DNA from: an uncultured Parvularculaceae bacterium
GTDB taxonomy: Bacteria; Pseudomonadota; Alphaproteobacteria; Caulobacterales; Parvularculaceae
DNA: 40,044 bases
Assembly: GCA_947259375.1 (NCBI GenBank)
Contig: CAMYLZ010000015.1
Span: 1 to 40,044 of the forward strand
Direction of reading: 5' to 3'
A program made the translations under genes and the position numbers. A model generated the notes under the pieces. It saw only the letters and a list, made by a program, of their open reading frames with translations, was not told the origin of the DNA and did not search any database. Positions 32,939 to 40,044 of this stretch are shown one piece after another. Numbering within the stretch: the first letter of the stretch is position 1; each line of letters starts with the position of its first letter.

Positions 32939-33337
32939 ATGTCGCTTAAAATCAGACTGGCTCGGGGCGGCGCGAAAAAGCGCCCGTTCTATTCGATCGT
33001 CATCGCCGACTCGCGCTCTCCGCGCGACGGCCGTTTCATCGAAAAGGTCGGCACCTATAATCCGCTCCTCGGCAAGACGGACGAGAACCGCGTCCAGTAC
33101 GATATTGAGCGCGTCAAGCATTGGCTCGGCAAAGGCGCCAAGCCGACGGATCGCGTCGCGCGATTTCTGTCCGTAAACGGACTGGTCGAGTGGAAGGCCG
33201 GCAACAACCCGAACAAGGCCAAGCCGGGCCAGAAAGCGCAAGAGCGCGAAGCCGAGCGCAAGGAAAAAGAAGAAGCGGCGAAGGCCGCCGCTGCCGAAGC
33301 GGCCGCCGCGCCAGCCGAAGACGCTGCGTCCGAATAA
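32939..33337 (+). CDS. rpsP: 30S ribosomal protein bS16
   Basis: The 132-residue protein begins [42 protein letters not shown], the bS16 signature block, followed by [17 protein letters not shown] and LEWKAG-like LVEWKAGN. The conserved core ends near residue 85. The last 45 residues are an Ala/Glu/Lys-rich tail, longer than in E. coli but usual in Alphaproteobacteria. The start ATG at 32939 follows AAGGAAG. rimM, trmD and rplS, which normally follow rpsP, are absent; a gap and an AGCS symporter follow instead. Confidence 0.97.
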   Translation: MSLKIRLARGGAKKRPFYSIVIADSRSPRDGRFIEKVGTYNPLLGKTDENRVQYDIERVKHWLGKGAKPTDRVARFLSVNGLVEWKAGNNPNKAKPGQKAQEREAERKEKEEAAKAAAAEAAAAPAEDAASE

Positions 33338-33638
33338 GCGGTCGGCGATGCGCGCAGGCGCGCATGGGGCCCCATGCCGCCTGTCGCAGACGCTGTCGGC
33401 GTCTCGCCGGTGCTATATGCGCTTTGCGGGGGGCGGCGATCATTCCCGAGCGGATAGACAAATCGTCATTATTCGGCGGCATGCTGCGGCGGCGTCGCGA
33501 CCGCACAGGCGCGCGAGGCGTTGCTTGTATGCAAGGGGCTTTGTCAGAAAACCGCGGCGTGCAGCGAATGACCTTGCGGCGCGCGGCATGCTCCGCCTAA
33601 TGTGCGCCCCCTGATTTGCCGTATAGAGGAGCGTTTTG
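33338..33638. other. Intergenic region (301 bp) after rpsP
   Basis: No convincing gene. Several short frames are open but are Arg/Ala-rich with no family pattern, as expected from GC-rich non-coding DNA. It holds a near-perfect palindrome (33357-33381) close behind the rpsP stop. At its end it holds the ribosome site AGAGGAG of the AGCS gene. GC content stays as high as in genes, so it may contain decayed coding sequence, though I found no recognisable rimM or trmD remnant. Confidence 0.6.
33357..33381. other. Palindromic hairpin behind rpsP
   Basis: GCATGGGG (33362-33369) abuts CCCCATGC (33370-33377), a perfect 16-bp palindrome. GGCG (33357-33360) pairs with CGCC (33378-33381) outside one bulged C. 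No T run follows. It is a possible factor-dependent transcript end for the ffh-rpsP unit. Confidence 0.5.
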
Positions 33639-35084
33639 GTGCAGGATTATATTGCGTTTGTGAATTCACTGGTCTGGGGCTCGGACAGCGTCCCTTATCC
33701 GCCGGTGTTGCTCCTGCTGCTTGGTACCGGCCTCTATCTGACGGTGCGTCTCGGCTTCATGCCGATTGCAAAAATCCCCTACGGTTTCAGCCAGCTTGTC
33801 CAGGGCCGGCGCCGGCATGCCGCCGAAGACGGTGATGTGTCGCCATTCGGCGCGCTGATGACGGCGCTTTCCTCAACCATCGGCACCGGCAATATCGCCG
33901 GTGTTGCGGTTGCGATCGCTATTGGCGGGCCCGGCGCGGTGTTCTGGATGTGGGTGACGGCGCTGGTGGGCATGGCGTCGAAATATGCCGAAGGCGTACT
34001 GGCGGTGAAATTCCGCGAGATTGACGCCGATGGTCGCCATGTGGGCGGGCCGATGTATTACATCAAAAACGGTATGGGCCCGAAATGGGTGTGGCTCGGC
34101 GGCCTGTTTGCTGCTTTCGGTGTTCTCGCCGCTTGGGGCACCGGCGCGTCGATCCAGGCGAATTCCATCGCCGATGCTGTCAACCAGACCTATTCGGTTG
34201 CGCCCTGGATTTCCGGGCTGGTGCTCGCGGCTGGCGCGGCCGCCGTCATTCTCGGCGGCATCAAGCGGATCGCCAATGTCGCCAGCGGCCTCGTGCCGAC
34301 CATGGCGGCCGCCTATCTGATTGCCGGGCTGGTGGTGATCGGCCTTAATATCGAGGCCGTGCCTGCCGCATTCGGATCAATCGTCTCCAACGCTTTTGGT
34401 TTTGATGCGGCTAAGGGCGGCTTTGTCGGCGGTCTTCTTCTCCTCGCCATGCAAAAGGGCGTTGCGCGCGGCATTTTCTCCAATGAAGCGGGGCAGGGCT
34501 CGGCGCCGATCGCGCATGCGGCGGCAAAGAACAAGGACCCGGTGAATCAGGGCGTGATCGCCATGCTGGGCACGTTCATCGATACTATTATCGTCTGCTC
34601 GATCACCGCGCTGGTGATCATCACCAGCGGCATTGTCGCGCCGGAATGCGCGCCTTTTGTGCGCGAATCGCTGATTGTGCTGCCTGCGGGCTGCGAGACT
34701 GGCGCGCCGTTGACGGTCAACGCATTCAATGCGGCGCTGCCGGGCATTGGCTCGCATATCGTCACAATCGGCCTCGCCCTTTTCGGCTTCACCACAATTC
34801 TCGGCTGGAGCTATTATGGAGAGCGCTGCGCGGAATTCCTGTTCGGTGAAAAGATTGTCTTGCCGTTCCGGTTGAGCTGGATCGCTGTCGTGTTTTTGGG
34901 CGCGTCGGTGCTGATGCTCGAGGAAGGCGGCGCGATTGTCGACGTTGTCAGCCTCTTCTGGGTCCTTGCCGATACGCTGACCGGATTGATGGCGGCGCCG
35001 AACCTCATCGCCTTGCTGGCGCTCTCGCCGCTGGTGGCGAAGCTGACGAAAGACTATTTTGAACGCGAAAAAGCCGGTCGCTAA
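33639..35084 (+). CDS. AGCS family sodium:alanine/glycine symporter
   Basis: An inner-membrane symporter taking up alanine or glycine with sodium. The 481-residue product shows about ten membrane helices. It has the AGCS blocks ALSSTIGTGNIAGVAVAIAIGGPGAVFWMWVTALVGMASKYAE, GGPMYYIKNG, KGVARGIFSNEAGQGSAPIAHAAA and a late FTTILGWSYYGERC. I chose GTG at 33639, 7 nt after AGAGGAG, over the TTG three bases earlier. Substrate choice between alanine and glycine cannot be decided. It is preceded by the unusual gap behind rpsP. Confidence 0.94.
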   Translation: MQDYIAFVNSLVWGSDSVPYPPVLLLLLGTGLYLTVRLGFMPIAKIPYGFSQLVQGRRRHAAEDGDVSPFGALMTALSSTIGTGNIAGVAVAIAIGGPGAVFWMWVTALVGMASKYAEGVLAVKFREIDADGRHVGGPMYYIKNGMGPKWVWLGGLFAAFGVLAAWGTGASIQANSIADAVNQTYSVAPWISGLVLAAGAAAVILGGIKRIANVASGLVPTMAAAYLIAGLVVIGLNIEAVPAAFGSIVSNAFGFDAAKGGFVGGLLLLAMQKGVARGIFSNEAGQGSAPIAHAAAKNKDPVNQGVIAMLGTFIDTIIVCSITALVIITSGIVAPECAPFVRESLIVLPAGCETGAPLTVNAFNAALPGIGSHIVTIGLALFGFTTILGWSYYGERCAEFLFGEKIVLPFRLSWIAVVFLGASVLMLEEGGAIVDVVSLFWVLADTLTGLMAAPNLIALLALSPLVAKLTKDYFEREKAGR

Positions 35085-35117
35085 GCCGTGAAGAACGGCG
35101 CGCTTGCGGGCGTCTTG

Positions 35118-35143
35118 AGGCGCGGGCTATGTTGCCCGCGCCT
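35118..35143. promoter_or_regulatory. Perfect 10-bp inverted repeat before the outer-membrane protein gene
   Basis: AGGCGCGGGC (35118-35127) and GCCCGCGCCT (35134-35143) are exact reverse complements around TATGTT. The repeat ends 21 bp before the GTG start and begins 34 bp after the symporter stop. A weak promoter (TTGCGG at about 35104, TATGTT in the loop, 18-bp spacer) would place the loop at the -10 box. It may be an operator, or a hairpin ending the symporter transcript; no T run is present. Confidence 0.5.
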
Positions 35144-35164
35144 TTGGTAAAGGAGTGAGCCCCC

Positions 35165-35860
35165 GTGAGATCCGTACTGATATTGTTGGCCGCCGCCGGC
35201 GCCGGTCTGTCGAGCGCGGCTTTTGCGCAAGATGACGAAGCGCTCGGCACCGTTTATGCGCGCGCAGGCGTCGGCTACAGTTTTGTCAGCGACTGGGGCC
35301 AGGATTTCACTTATAATCCGGACGCTGTTTTCGTCGGCGCGCCGCTTACGGGGCAGACGGTCGAAAATGGCGATGGCGTTATCGCGGGTTTCGCGCTTGG
35401 CTTTGATTACGCCGACGGCATCCGAACGGAACTTGAATATCGTTACGCATCGACTGATCTTGACGCGGTGATCGTCGATGACCCGTTGCAAGGCCCGACG
35501 CCGGCGACCTTTATCAATGACGACGTCACCGGGCATTTCCTGATGTCGAATTTCTATTTCGACTTCGCCAATTCCTCGCCCCTGACGCCCTATATTGGTG
35601 GCGGCGTCGGCGGCGCGTTTATCGAAAATGAAAACGCGCAGCGCGATTCTGCGCTGGCCTATCAGGGTCGTGCGGGCGTTTCCTATACGCTGGGCGGCGG
35701 TCTTCTGGCTGATCTCGAATATGTCTATTTGCGCACGCAAAAGCTCTCATTCGGGCCTGATATCGACGATTTCGAACCGTCTGGTCCGACGGGGCCGAAT
35801 ATTTCCGGCGACCGCTATAAATCCTCATCGGTGATGATGTCGCTGCGCAAGCATTTCTAG
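35165..35860 (+). CDS. Outer-membrane beta-barrel protein
   Basis: A 231-residue protein with a signal peptide (RSVLILLAAAGAGLSSAAFA then QDD). About eight amphipathic strands with alternating aromatic residues follow (YARAGVGYSF, AGFALGFDYADG, RTELEYRYAST, HFLMSNFYFDF, TPYIGGGVGGAF, AYQGRAGVSYTLG, LADLEYVYLRT, SSSVMMSLRKHF). It ends in phenylalanine, the usual BAM targeting signal. This is the OmpW/OmpA-barrel type used as surface structural protein or small-solute pore; no specific function is assigned. GTG at 35165 follows AAGGAG. Confidence 0.88.
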   Translation: MRSVLILLAAAGAGLSSAAFAQDDEALGTVYARAGVGYSFVSDWGQDFTYNPDAVFVGAPLTGQTVENGDGVIAGFALGFDYADGIRTELEYRYASTDLDAVIVDDPLQGPTPATFINDDVTGHFLMSNFYFDFANSSPLTPYIGGGVGGAFIENENAQRDSALAYQGRAGVSYTLGGGLLADLEYVYLRTQKLSFGPDIDDFEPSGPTGPNISGDRYKSSSVMMSLRKHF

Positions 35861-35865
35861 CGCCA

Positions 35866-36477
35866 ATGTCGATCGAGCTTTATCTCGCCTTTATCGCCGC
35901 CTCGGCCGTGCTGGTGCTGACCCCCGGGCCAATGGTTGCATATCTGGTGGCGACGACGCTGTCGCATGGGCTGCGTCACGGCTTCATGGCGTTGATTGGT
36001 TCGGCCGCCGCATCCGCTGTTCAGGTTGCGGTTGTCGTCGCCGGGCTTTCCCTATTGCTGGCCGCTGCGGGCGAGGCGTTTTTCTGGCTGAAATGGGCGG
36101 GCGTCATTTACTTGGCCTATCTTGGCGTCAAGGCGCTCCGCGAGCCGCCGAGCGCGCTTGAACCAGCGGCGGCTGTGCGCCGATCCGGCCGGCGCACCAT
36201 CGGCGAGGCGTTTCTGGTTAATCTCACCAACCCAAAAGCGCTGTTGTTTCACGGCGCGTTCCTGCCCTTATTCGTGTCGCCGAGCGCGCCGGCAACGCCG
36301 CAGCTCGCGCTGCTCGGCGTCACCTTCGTGGTTGTCGCCGCCATTCTTGATGGTTGCTGGGCCGTGTTCGCAGCGCGATTGAGACCGGTGCTGACGCGTA
36401 TCGGGCGCTGGCGCCATCGCATTACCGGCGGCGTGCTCCTCAGCGCCGCGGCCGGTCTTGCGCTGGTGCGCAAATAA
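35866..36477 (+). CDS. LysE-family amino-acid exporter
   Basis: A 203-residue inner-membrane exporter of the LysE/RhtB family, which pumps out amino acids or homoserine lactones. The start MSIELYLAFIAASAVLVLTPGPMVAYLVATTLSHGLRHG contains the family TPGP motif in the first helix. WAGVIYLAYLGVKALR is the third helix and FLVNLTNPKALLFHGAFLPLF the intracellular and fourth-helix block. Six membrane helices are visible. It begins 5 bp after the outer-membrane protein gene and may share its transcript. The substrate is not readable. Confidence 0.9.
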   Translation: MSIELYLAFIAASAVLVLTPGPMVAYLVATTLSHGLRHGFMALIGSAAASAVQVAVVVAGLSLLLAAAGEAFFWLKWAGVIYLAYLGVKALREPPSALEPAAAVRRSGRRTIGEAFLVNLTNPKALLFHGAFLPLFVSPSAPATPQLALLGVTFVVVAAILDGCWAVFAARLRPVLTRIGRWRHRITGGVLLSAAAGLALVRK

Positions 36478-37557
<1,080 letters not shown>

Positions 37558-37581
37558 TCACTGTCAAATCGATGCTATCAG

Positions 37582-37616
37582 ACGGGCGCTTTTCTGAAGC
37601 GCCCGTTTTCTTTTTT
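37582..37616 (+). terminator. Intrinsic terminator of mdh
   Basis: ACGGGCGCTT (37582-37591) pairs exactly with AAGCGCCCGT (37597-37606) around a 5-nt loop. A T-rich run (TTTTCTTTTTT) follows. It is a textbook rho-independent terminator 25 bp after the mdh stop. On the other strand it would lie just downstream of the minus-strand gene. Confidence 0.93.
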
Positions 37617-37628
37617 GCCGAATAGCGG

Positions 37629-37970
37629 CTAACGGCCGCTGTAAAAACCTTGGCTGTAGCGACGAGACCGATAAGAAACGCCTGAATAAAACCCCTGGCT
37701 GCGCAGCCGCCGAACTGAACGGAATGGCGCGACTTCAAGCGTCAGCATGATGATCTTTTCACGCGCTTGCGGCGGCGTCTTCGCAGCGTGTTTCGTTGGG
37801 CTTCCCATGATCAGGTGAACGCCATTGGTTTCCGTCACGCTGACGCCTTCGGTGGCGGTGCTGCGGGTCTCGGCGCCGCCAGCGCTCAAGATCGCCGGAC
37901 CGGGATGGGCTTGCGCGCTGACGCCCGCGAGCGTCGAAAGGCCGGCTGCGATTGCCGTCAAAAGCCGCAT
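37629..37970 (-). CDS. Small secreted protein with C-terminal SQGFYSG repeats
   Basis: A 113-residue protein I do not recognise. A signal peptide (MRLLTAIAAGLSTLAGVSAQA then HPG) sends it to the periplasm. The middle part is Thr/Ser/Ala-rich with VSVTETNGVHLIMGSP. After EKIIMLTLEVAPFRSVRRLR comes an Arg/Tyr/Ser-rich end in which SQGFYSG occurs twice, the second followed only by Arg and the stop. ATG at 37970 has a perfect GGAGGAAACG ribosome site. A longer open frame upstream to 38063 has no such site. It is divergent from the glycosyltransferase gene. Confidence 0.75.
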   Translation of the reverse strand: MRLLTAIAAGLSTLAGVSAQAHPGPAILSAGGAETRSTATEGVSVTETNGVHLIMGSPTKHAAKTPPQAREKIIMLTLEVAPFRSVRRLRSQGFYSGVSYRSRRYSQGFYSGR

Positions 37971-38159
37971 CGTTTCCTCCCATGACTGTCTTAAGGTTAA
38001 TCGTGCGGCGCGAATGGCGCGCAGGCAATATTGAATATCGTCAAACTGGCGCTTTCGCTGCATTTTCTACGGTACTTTCGCCGCATGCTTGCAACTGTTG
38101 ATAGTTTTTCACGTCATTGGCGTAGCCTGCGCCGCGCGCATCAGGATAGACCGTTTCCC

Positions 38160-39293
38160 ATGAAGCTCCTTTATTCGCATCGCACCCGGTCAGCGGACGG
38201 GCAAAAAATTCATATAGACGCGCTAACCAGCGCCTTGGCGGCGCGTGGGCATGATGTGGTCGTGGCGGGCCCCGCCGCCGCCGATGCGCTTGATGCGCAT
38301 GATAAGCGGGGCGTGATGGGGCTGTTGCCGGCGCCGGTCTATGAATGGGCGGAGTTCGCTTATTCCGCGCGCGGTTATGTGCGGCTGGCGCAATTGGCGG
38401 CGGCGCAAAAGCCGGACATTCTTTATGAGCGTTACAATTTGCATTACTTTGCCGGCGCCTGGCTGGCCCGCCGTCTTGGCGCGCCGCTGATCCTTGAGGT
38501 CAATGCTCCGTTGGCGGAGGAGCGTGCGGCCCATGGCGGTCTGGCGCTTGAAGAATTCGCGCGGCGCAATGAAGCGGCCGTCTGGCGCGCCGCCGACATG
38601 GTGCTGCCCGTGACCAACGTGCTGGCGGAAAAGATCGCCGCCGCCGGCGTTCCCGAGGAAAAGATCGCGGTGATGCAGAACGGCGTCGATGATCAATTCC
38701 TGAACGGCGCCGATCCGGCGCCGGTGCGCGCCCGATACGGCCTTGCGGGCAAGCTGGTGCTCGGCTTTACCGGTTTTGCGCGCGACTGGCACGGGCTCGA
38801 TCGGGCGGTGCGGCATCTGGCGGATGCCGGGCGCGATGATTTACATTTGATGATTATCGGAGACGGGCCGGCGGTGGCGGGCCTCGAGACCCTCGCGCAA
38901 GCGCTTGGCGTCGCCGAGCGCATGACCGTCACCGGCGTTATCCAGCGTGACGCCGTGCCGGCGCATGCGGCGGCGTTCGATATCGCCCTGCAGCCGGCGG
39001 TGGTTGATTACGCCTCGCCGCTCAAGCTGTTTGAATATATGGCGCTCGGCAAGCCGGTGCTGGCGCCGGATGCAAGCAACATCATGGAAGTCTTGAAGGA
39101 CGGCGAGAACGGCCTGTTGTTCCGAGGCGAGGGATTTGGGGCGGCGCTCGACATGCTGATCGCGGATGAAGAACTTCGCGCGCGTCTCGGCGCGGCCGCG
39201 CGTGCAACCATCGAGCGCGAGGACTATACTTGGTCGGGCAATGCGCGCCGCATTGAAGCGATCATGGAAAATCTCGTCGGGAGAAAGCAATGA
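38160..39293 (+). CDS. Glycosyltransferase family 4
   Basis: A 377-residue GT-B fold enzyme that would move a sugar from a nucleotide donor to a lipid or polysaccharide acceptor at the cytoplasmic side. The N-terminal acceptor half starts MKLLYSHRTRSADGQKIHIDALTSALAARGHDV. The donor half has VLGFTGFARDWHGLDRAV, LMIIGDGPAVAGLETLAQALG and SPLKLFEYMALGKPVLAPDASNIMEVLKDGENGLLF, the E-x7-E type block of GT4. The start ATG at 38160 begins the acceptor fold; the frame opens earlier. The GNAT gene overlaps its stop by 4 bp. Confidence 0.9.
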   Translation: MKLLYSHRTRSADGQKIHIDALTSALAARGHDVVVAGPAAADALDAHDKRGVMGLLPAPVYEWAEFAYSARGYVRLAQLAAAQKPDILYERYNLHYFAGAWLARRLGAPLILEVNAPLAEERAAHGGLALEEFARRNEAAVWRAADMVLPVTNVLAEKIAAAGVPEEKIAVMQNGVDDQFLNGADPAPVRARYGLAGKLVLGFTGFARDWHGLDRAVRHLADAGRDDLHLMIIGDGPAVAGLETLAQALGVAERMTVTGVIQRDAVPAHAAAFDIALQPAVVDYASPLKLFEYMALGKPVLAPDASNIMEVLKDGENGLLFRGEGFGAALDMLIADEELRARLGAAARATIEREDYTWSGNARRIEAIMENLVGRKQ

Positions 39294-39826
39294 CGATTAC
39301 GCTTGAAACCGAGCGTCTCATCCTGCGGCCGATGACGGCGGCGGATGTCGAACCGCTTATGGCGATGATGCGCGATCCGGAGACGGCGAAGTTTCTGGTC
39401 CCGGACGGCAAGCCCCGTTCGCGCGGCGATGAATGGCGCGCGGCGGCGGCGATCATCGGCCATTGGCAAATTCGCGGCTTCGGATTTTTCTCGGTGTTCG
39501 AGAAAGACAGCGGCGAATGGGTGGGGCGCGTCGGCCCGTGGAGGCCGGAAGGCTGGCCGGCGCTCGAATGCGGCTGGTCCATCCGCTCCGACCGTCGGGG
39601 CATGGGCTATGCGCCCGAAGCGGCGGTTGCGACTATCGCCTGGACCTTTGATCGGTTTGCGGACCTTTCACGCATTATCTCTGTAATCGATGCTGCCAAT
39701 GCCGGCTCCCAGGCGGTCGCCAGAAAGGTCGGCGAGCGAAAATCCGGCGAGATTTTTGAAATCTGGGGGCTCCGGCTTGACGTCTGGGCGGCGGACCGGG
39801 AAGCATGGCTGTCCCGGTTCGGATGA
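39290..39826 (+). CDS. GNAT acetyltransferase, RimJ/RimL type
   Basis: A 178-residue acetyl-CoA-dependent N-acetyltransferase. It starts TLETERLILRPMTAADVEPLMAMMRDPETAKFL, the RimJ/RimL opening. The middle includes ECGWSIRSDRRGMGYAPEAAVATIAW, the acetyl-CoA loop, and IISVIDAANAGSQAVARKVG, motif B. Its ATG overlaps the glycosyltransferase stop (ATGA), so the two are made together. That suggests, but does not prove, acetylation of a sugar product or its nucleotide precursor rather than a ribosomal protein. Confidence 0.88.
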   Translation: MTITLETERLILRPMTAADVEPLMAMMRDPETAKFLVPDGKPRSRGDEWRAAAAIIGHWQIRGFGFFSVFEKDSGEWVGRVGPWRPEGWPALECGWSIRSDRRGMGYAPEAAVATIAWTFDRFADLSRIISVIDAANAGSQAVARKVGERKSGEIFEIWGLRLDVWAADREAWLSRFG

Positions 39827-39911
39827 TTTTTTCATCAGGCGTCATTTTCCGCTTGAATTTTTCCAAGACTTGACGATTTGATTTTACCGCCGCCGGGCCG
39901 TTTGGGCGCGC

Positions 39912-40044
39912 CGATCGCGAGAGCGATCGAGTCTTTGCTTTTGCACGCAGGTGCGCGTCCCGATCGCGAAGGCGATCGAGTTTTTGCTTTTGCGCGCAGG
40001 TGCGCGTCCCGATCGCGAAGGCGATCGAGTTTTTGCTTTTGCGC
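39912..40044. repeat. 49-bp tandem repeat, continues past the window edge
   Basis: Units 39912-39960 and 39961-40009 differ at 4 of 49 positions. A third (40010-40044) is identical to the second for the 35 bases visible. Each unit has CGATCGC and GCGATCG around a 4-nt loop, then a T-rich tract like an intrinsic terminator, then a smaller GC hairpin (CGCGC / GCGCG in the second unit). The minus strand is open in one frame from the edge to a stop at 39835, so part of it could be the 3' end of a gene beginning outside. Confidence 0.85.

Noticed and set aside
33121-33614. Open frames of 88 to 160 residues across the rpsP end and following gap
   Set aside because: Arg/Ala-rich, in the wrong frame of rpsP, no ribosome site and no rimM or trmD similarity.
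39912-40044. CRISPR array
   Set aside because: Units are contiguous 49-bp repeats with no unique spacers and no cas genes nearby.

Overview
The window is a G+C-rich, densely coded stretch of bacterial chromosome with about 40 protein genes, mostly housekeeping. It reads as Alphaproteobacteria. The evidence is the tsaD / hemC-hemD-Mic60-hemY cluster, the hrcA-grpE block divergent from rph, a CC0125/CC1285-type lipoprotein, a CHCC zinc-finger protein of the NDUFS6 type and ATP-dependent PckA. The gene set would suit the Caulobacterales / Hyphomonadales / Parvularculales side of the class, but I cannot fix the genus. I see no prophage, insertion sequence, tRNA, rRNA or CRISPR array.

Layout. Positions 1-6218: tsaD (cut by the left edge) diverges from hemC, hemD, a mitofilin/Mic60 homologue and hemY, which join tetrapyrrole synthesis to an inner-membrane-shaping protein. 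Positions 6221-9589 (minus strand): a fatty acyl-AMP/CoA ligase, then nth-pyrF. Positions 9684-14882: a DUF2244 protein, a small membrane protein with gloA, an ABC-2 exporter pair, an AAC(3)-I-like acetyltransferase and a GFA-fold protein. Positions 14913-19330: a CHCC zinc-finger protein, an orphan YadG-like ABC ATPase, a PlsC-like acyltransferase, a tiny membrane protein, and pckA with a structured leader and a bidirectional terminator. Positions 19431-22063: grpE and hrcA on the minus strand, rph divergent. Positions 22142-29687: an MscS channel, a Caulobacter-type lipoprotein, a tandem PilZ protein, a secreted S9 peptidase with a small partner, a dicarboxylate/amino-acid symporter and an XRE regulator. 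Positions 29688-31010: an AT-rich gap and two unknown proteins. Positions 31297-37557: ffh, rpsP, an AGCS symporter, an outer-membrane barrel protein, a LysE exporter and mdh. Positions 37629-40044: a small secreted protein, a GT4 glycosyltransferase overlapping a GNAT gene, and a 49-bp tandem repeat running off the right edge.

No clear new multi-gene system is visible. The points most worth a second look are small-scale: a 13-bp tandem repeat filling the leader of the Mic60 gene; a membrane protein at 30.5 kb whose natural N-terminus seems to start at ATC behind a good ribosome binding site; a multi-unit inverted repeat between ffh and rpsP, with rimM/trmD/rplS missing downstream; structured leaders before pckA, the S9 peptidase, an ABC gene and an outer-membrane protein; a chromosomal AAC(3)-I homologue; a small secreted protein ending in a twice-repeated heptapeptide; and the terminator-like 49-bp repeats at the right edge.
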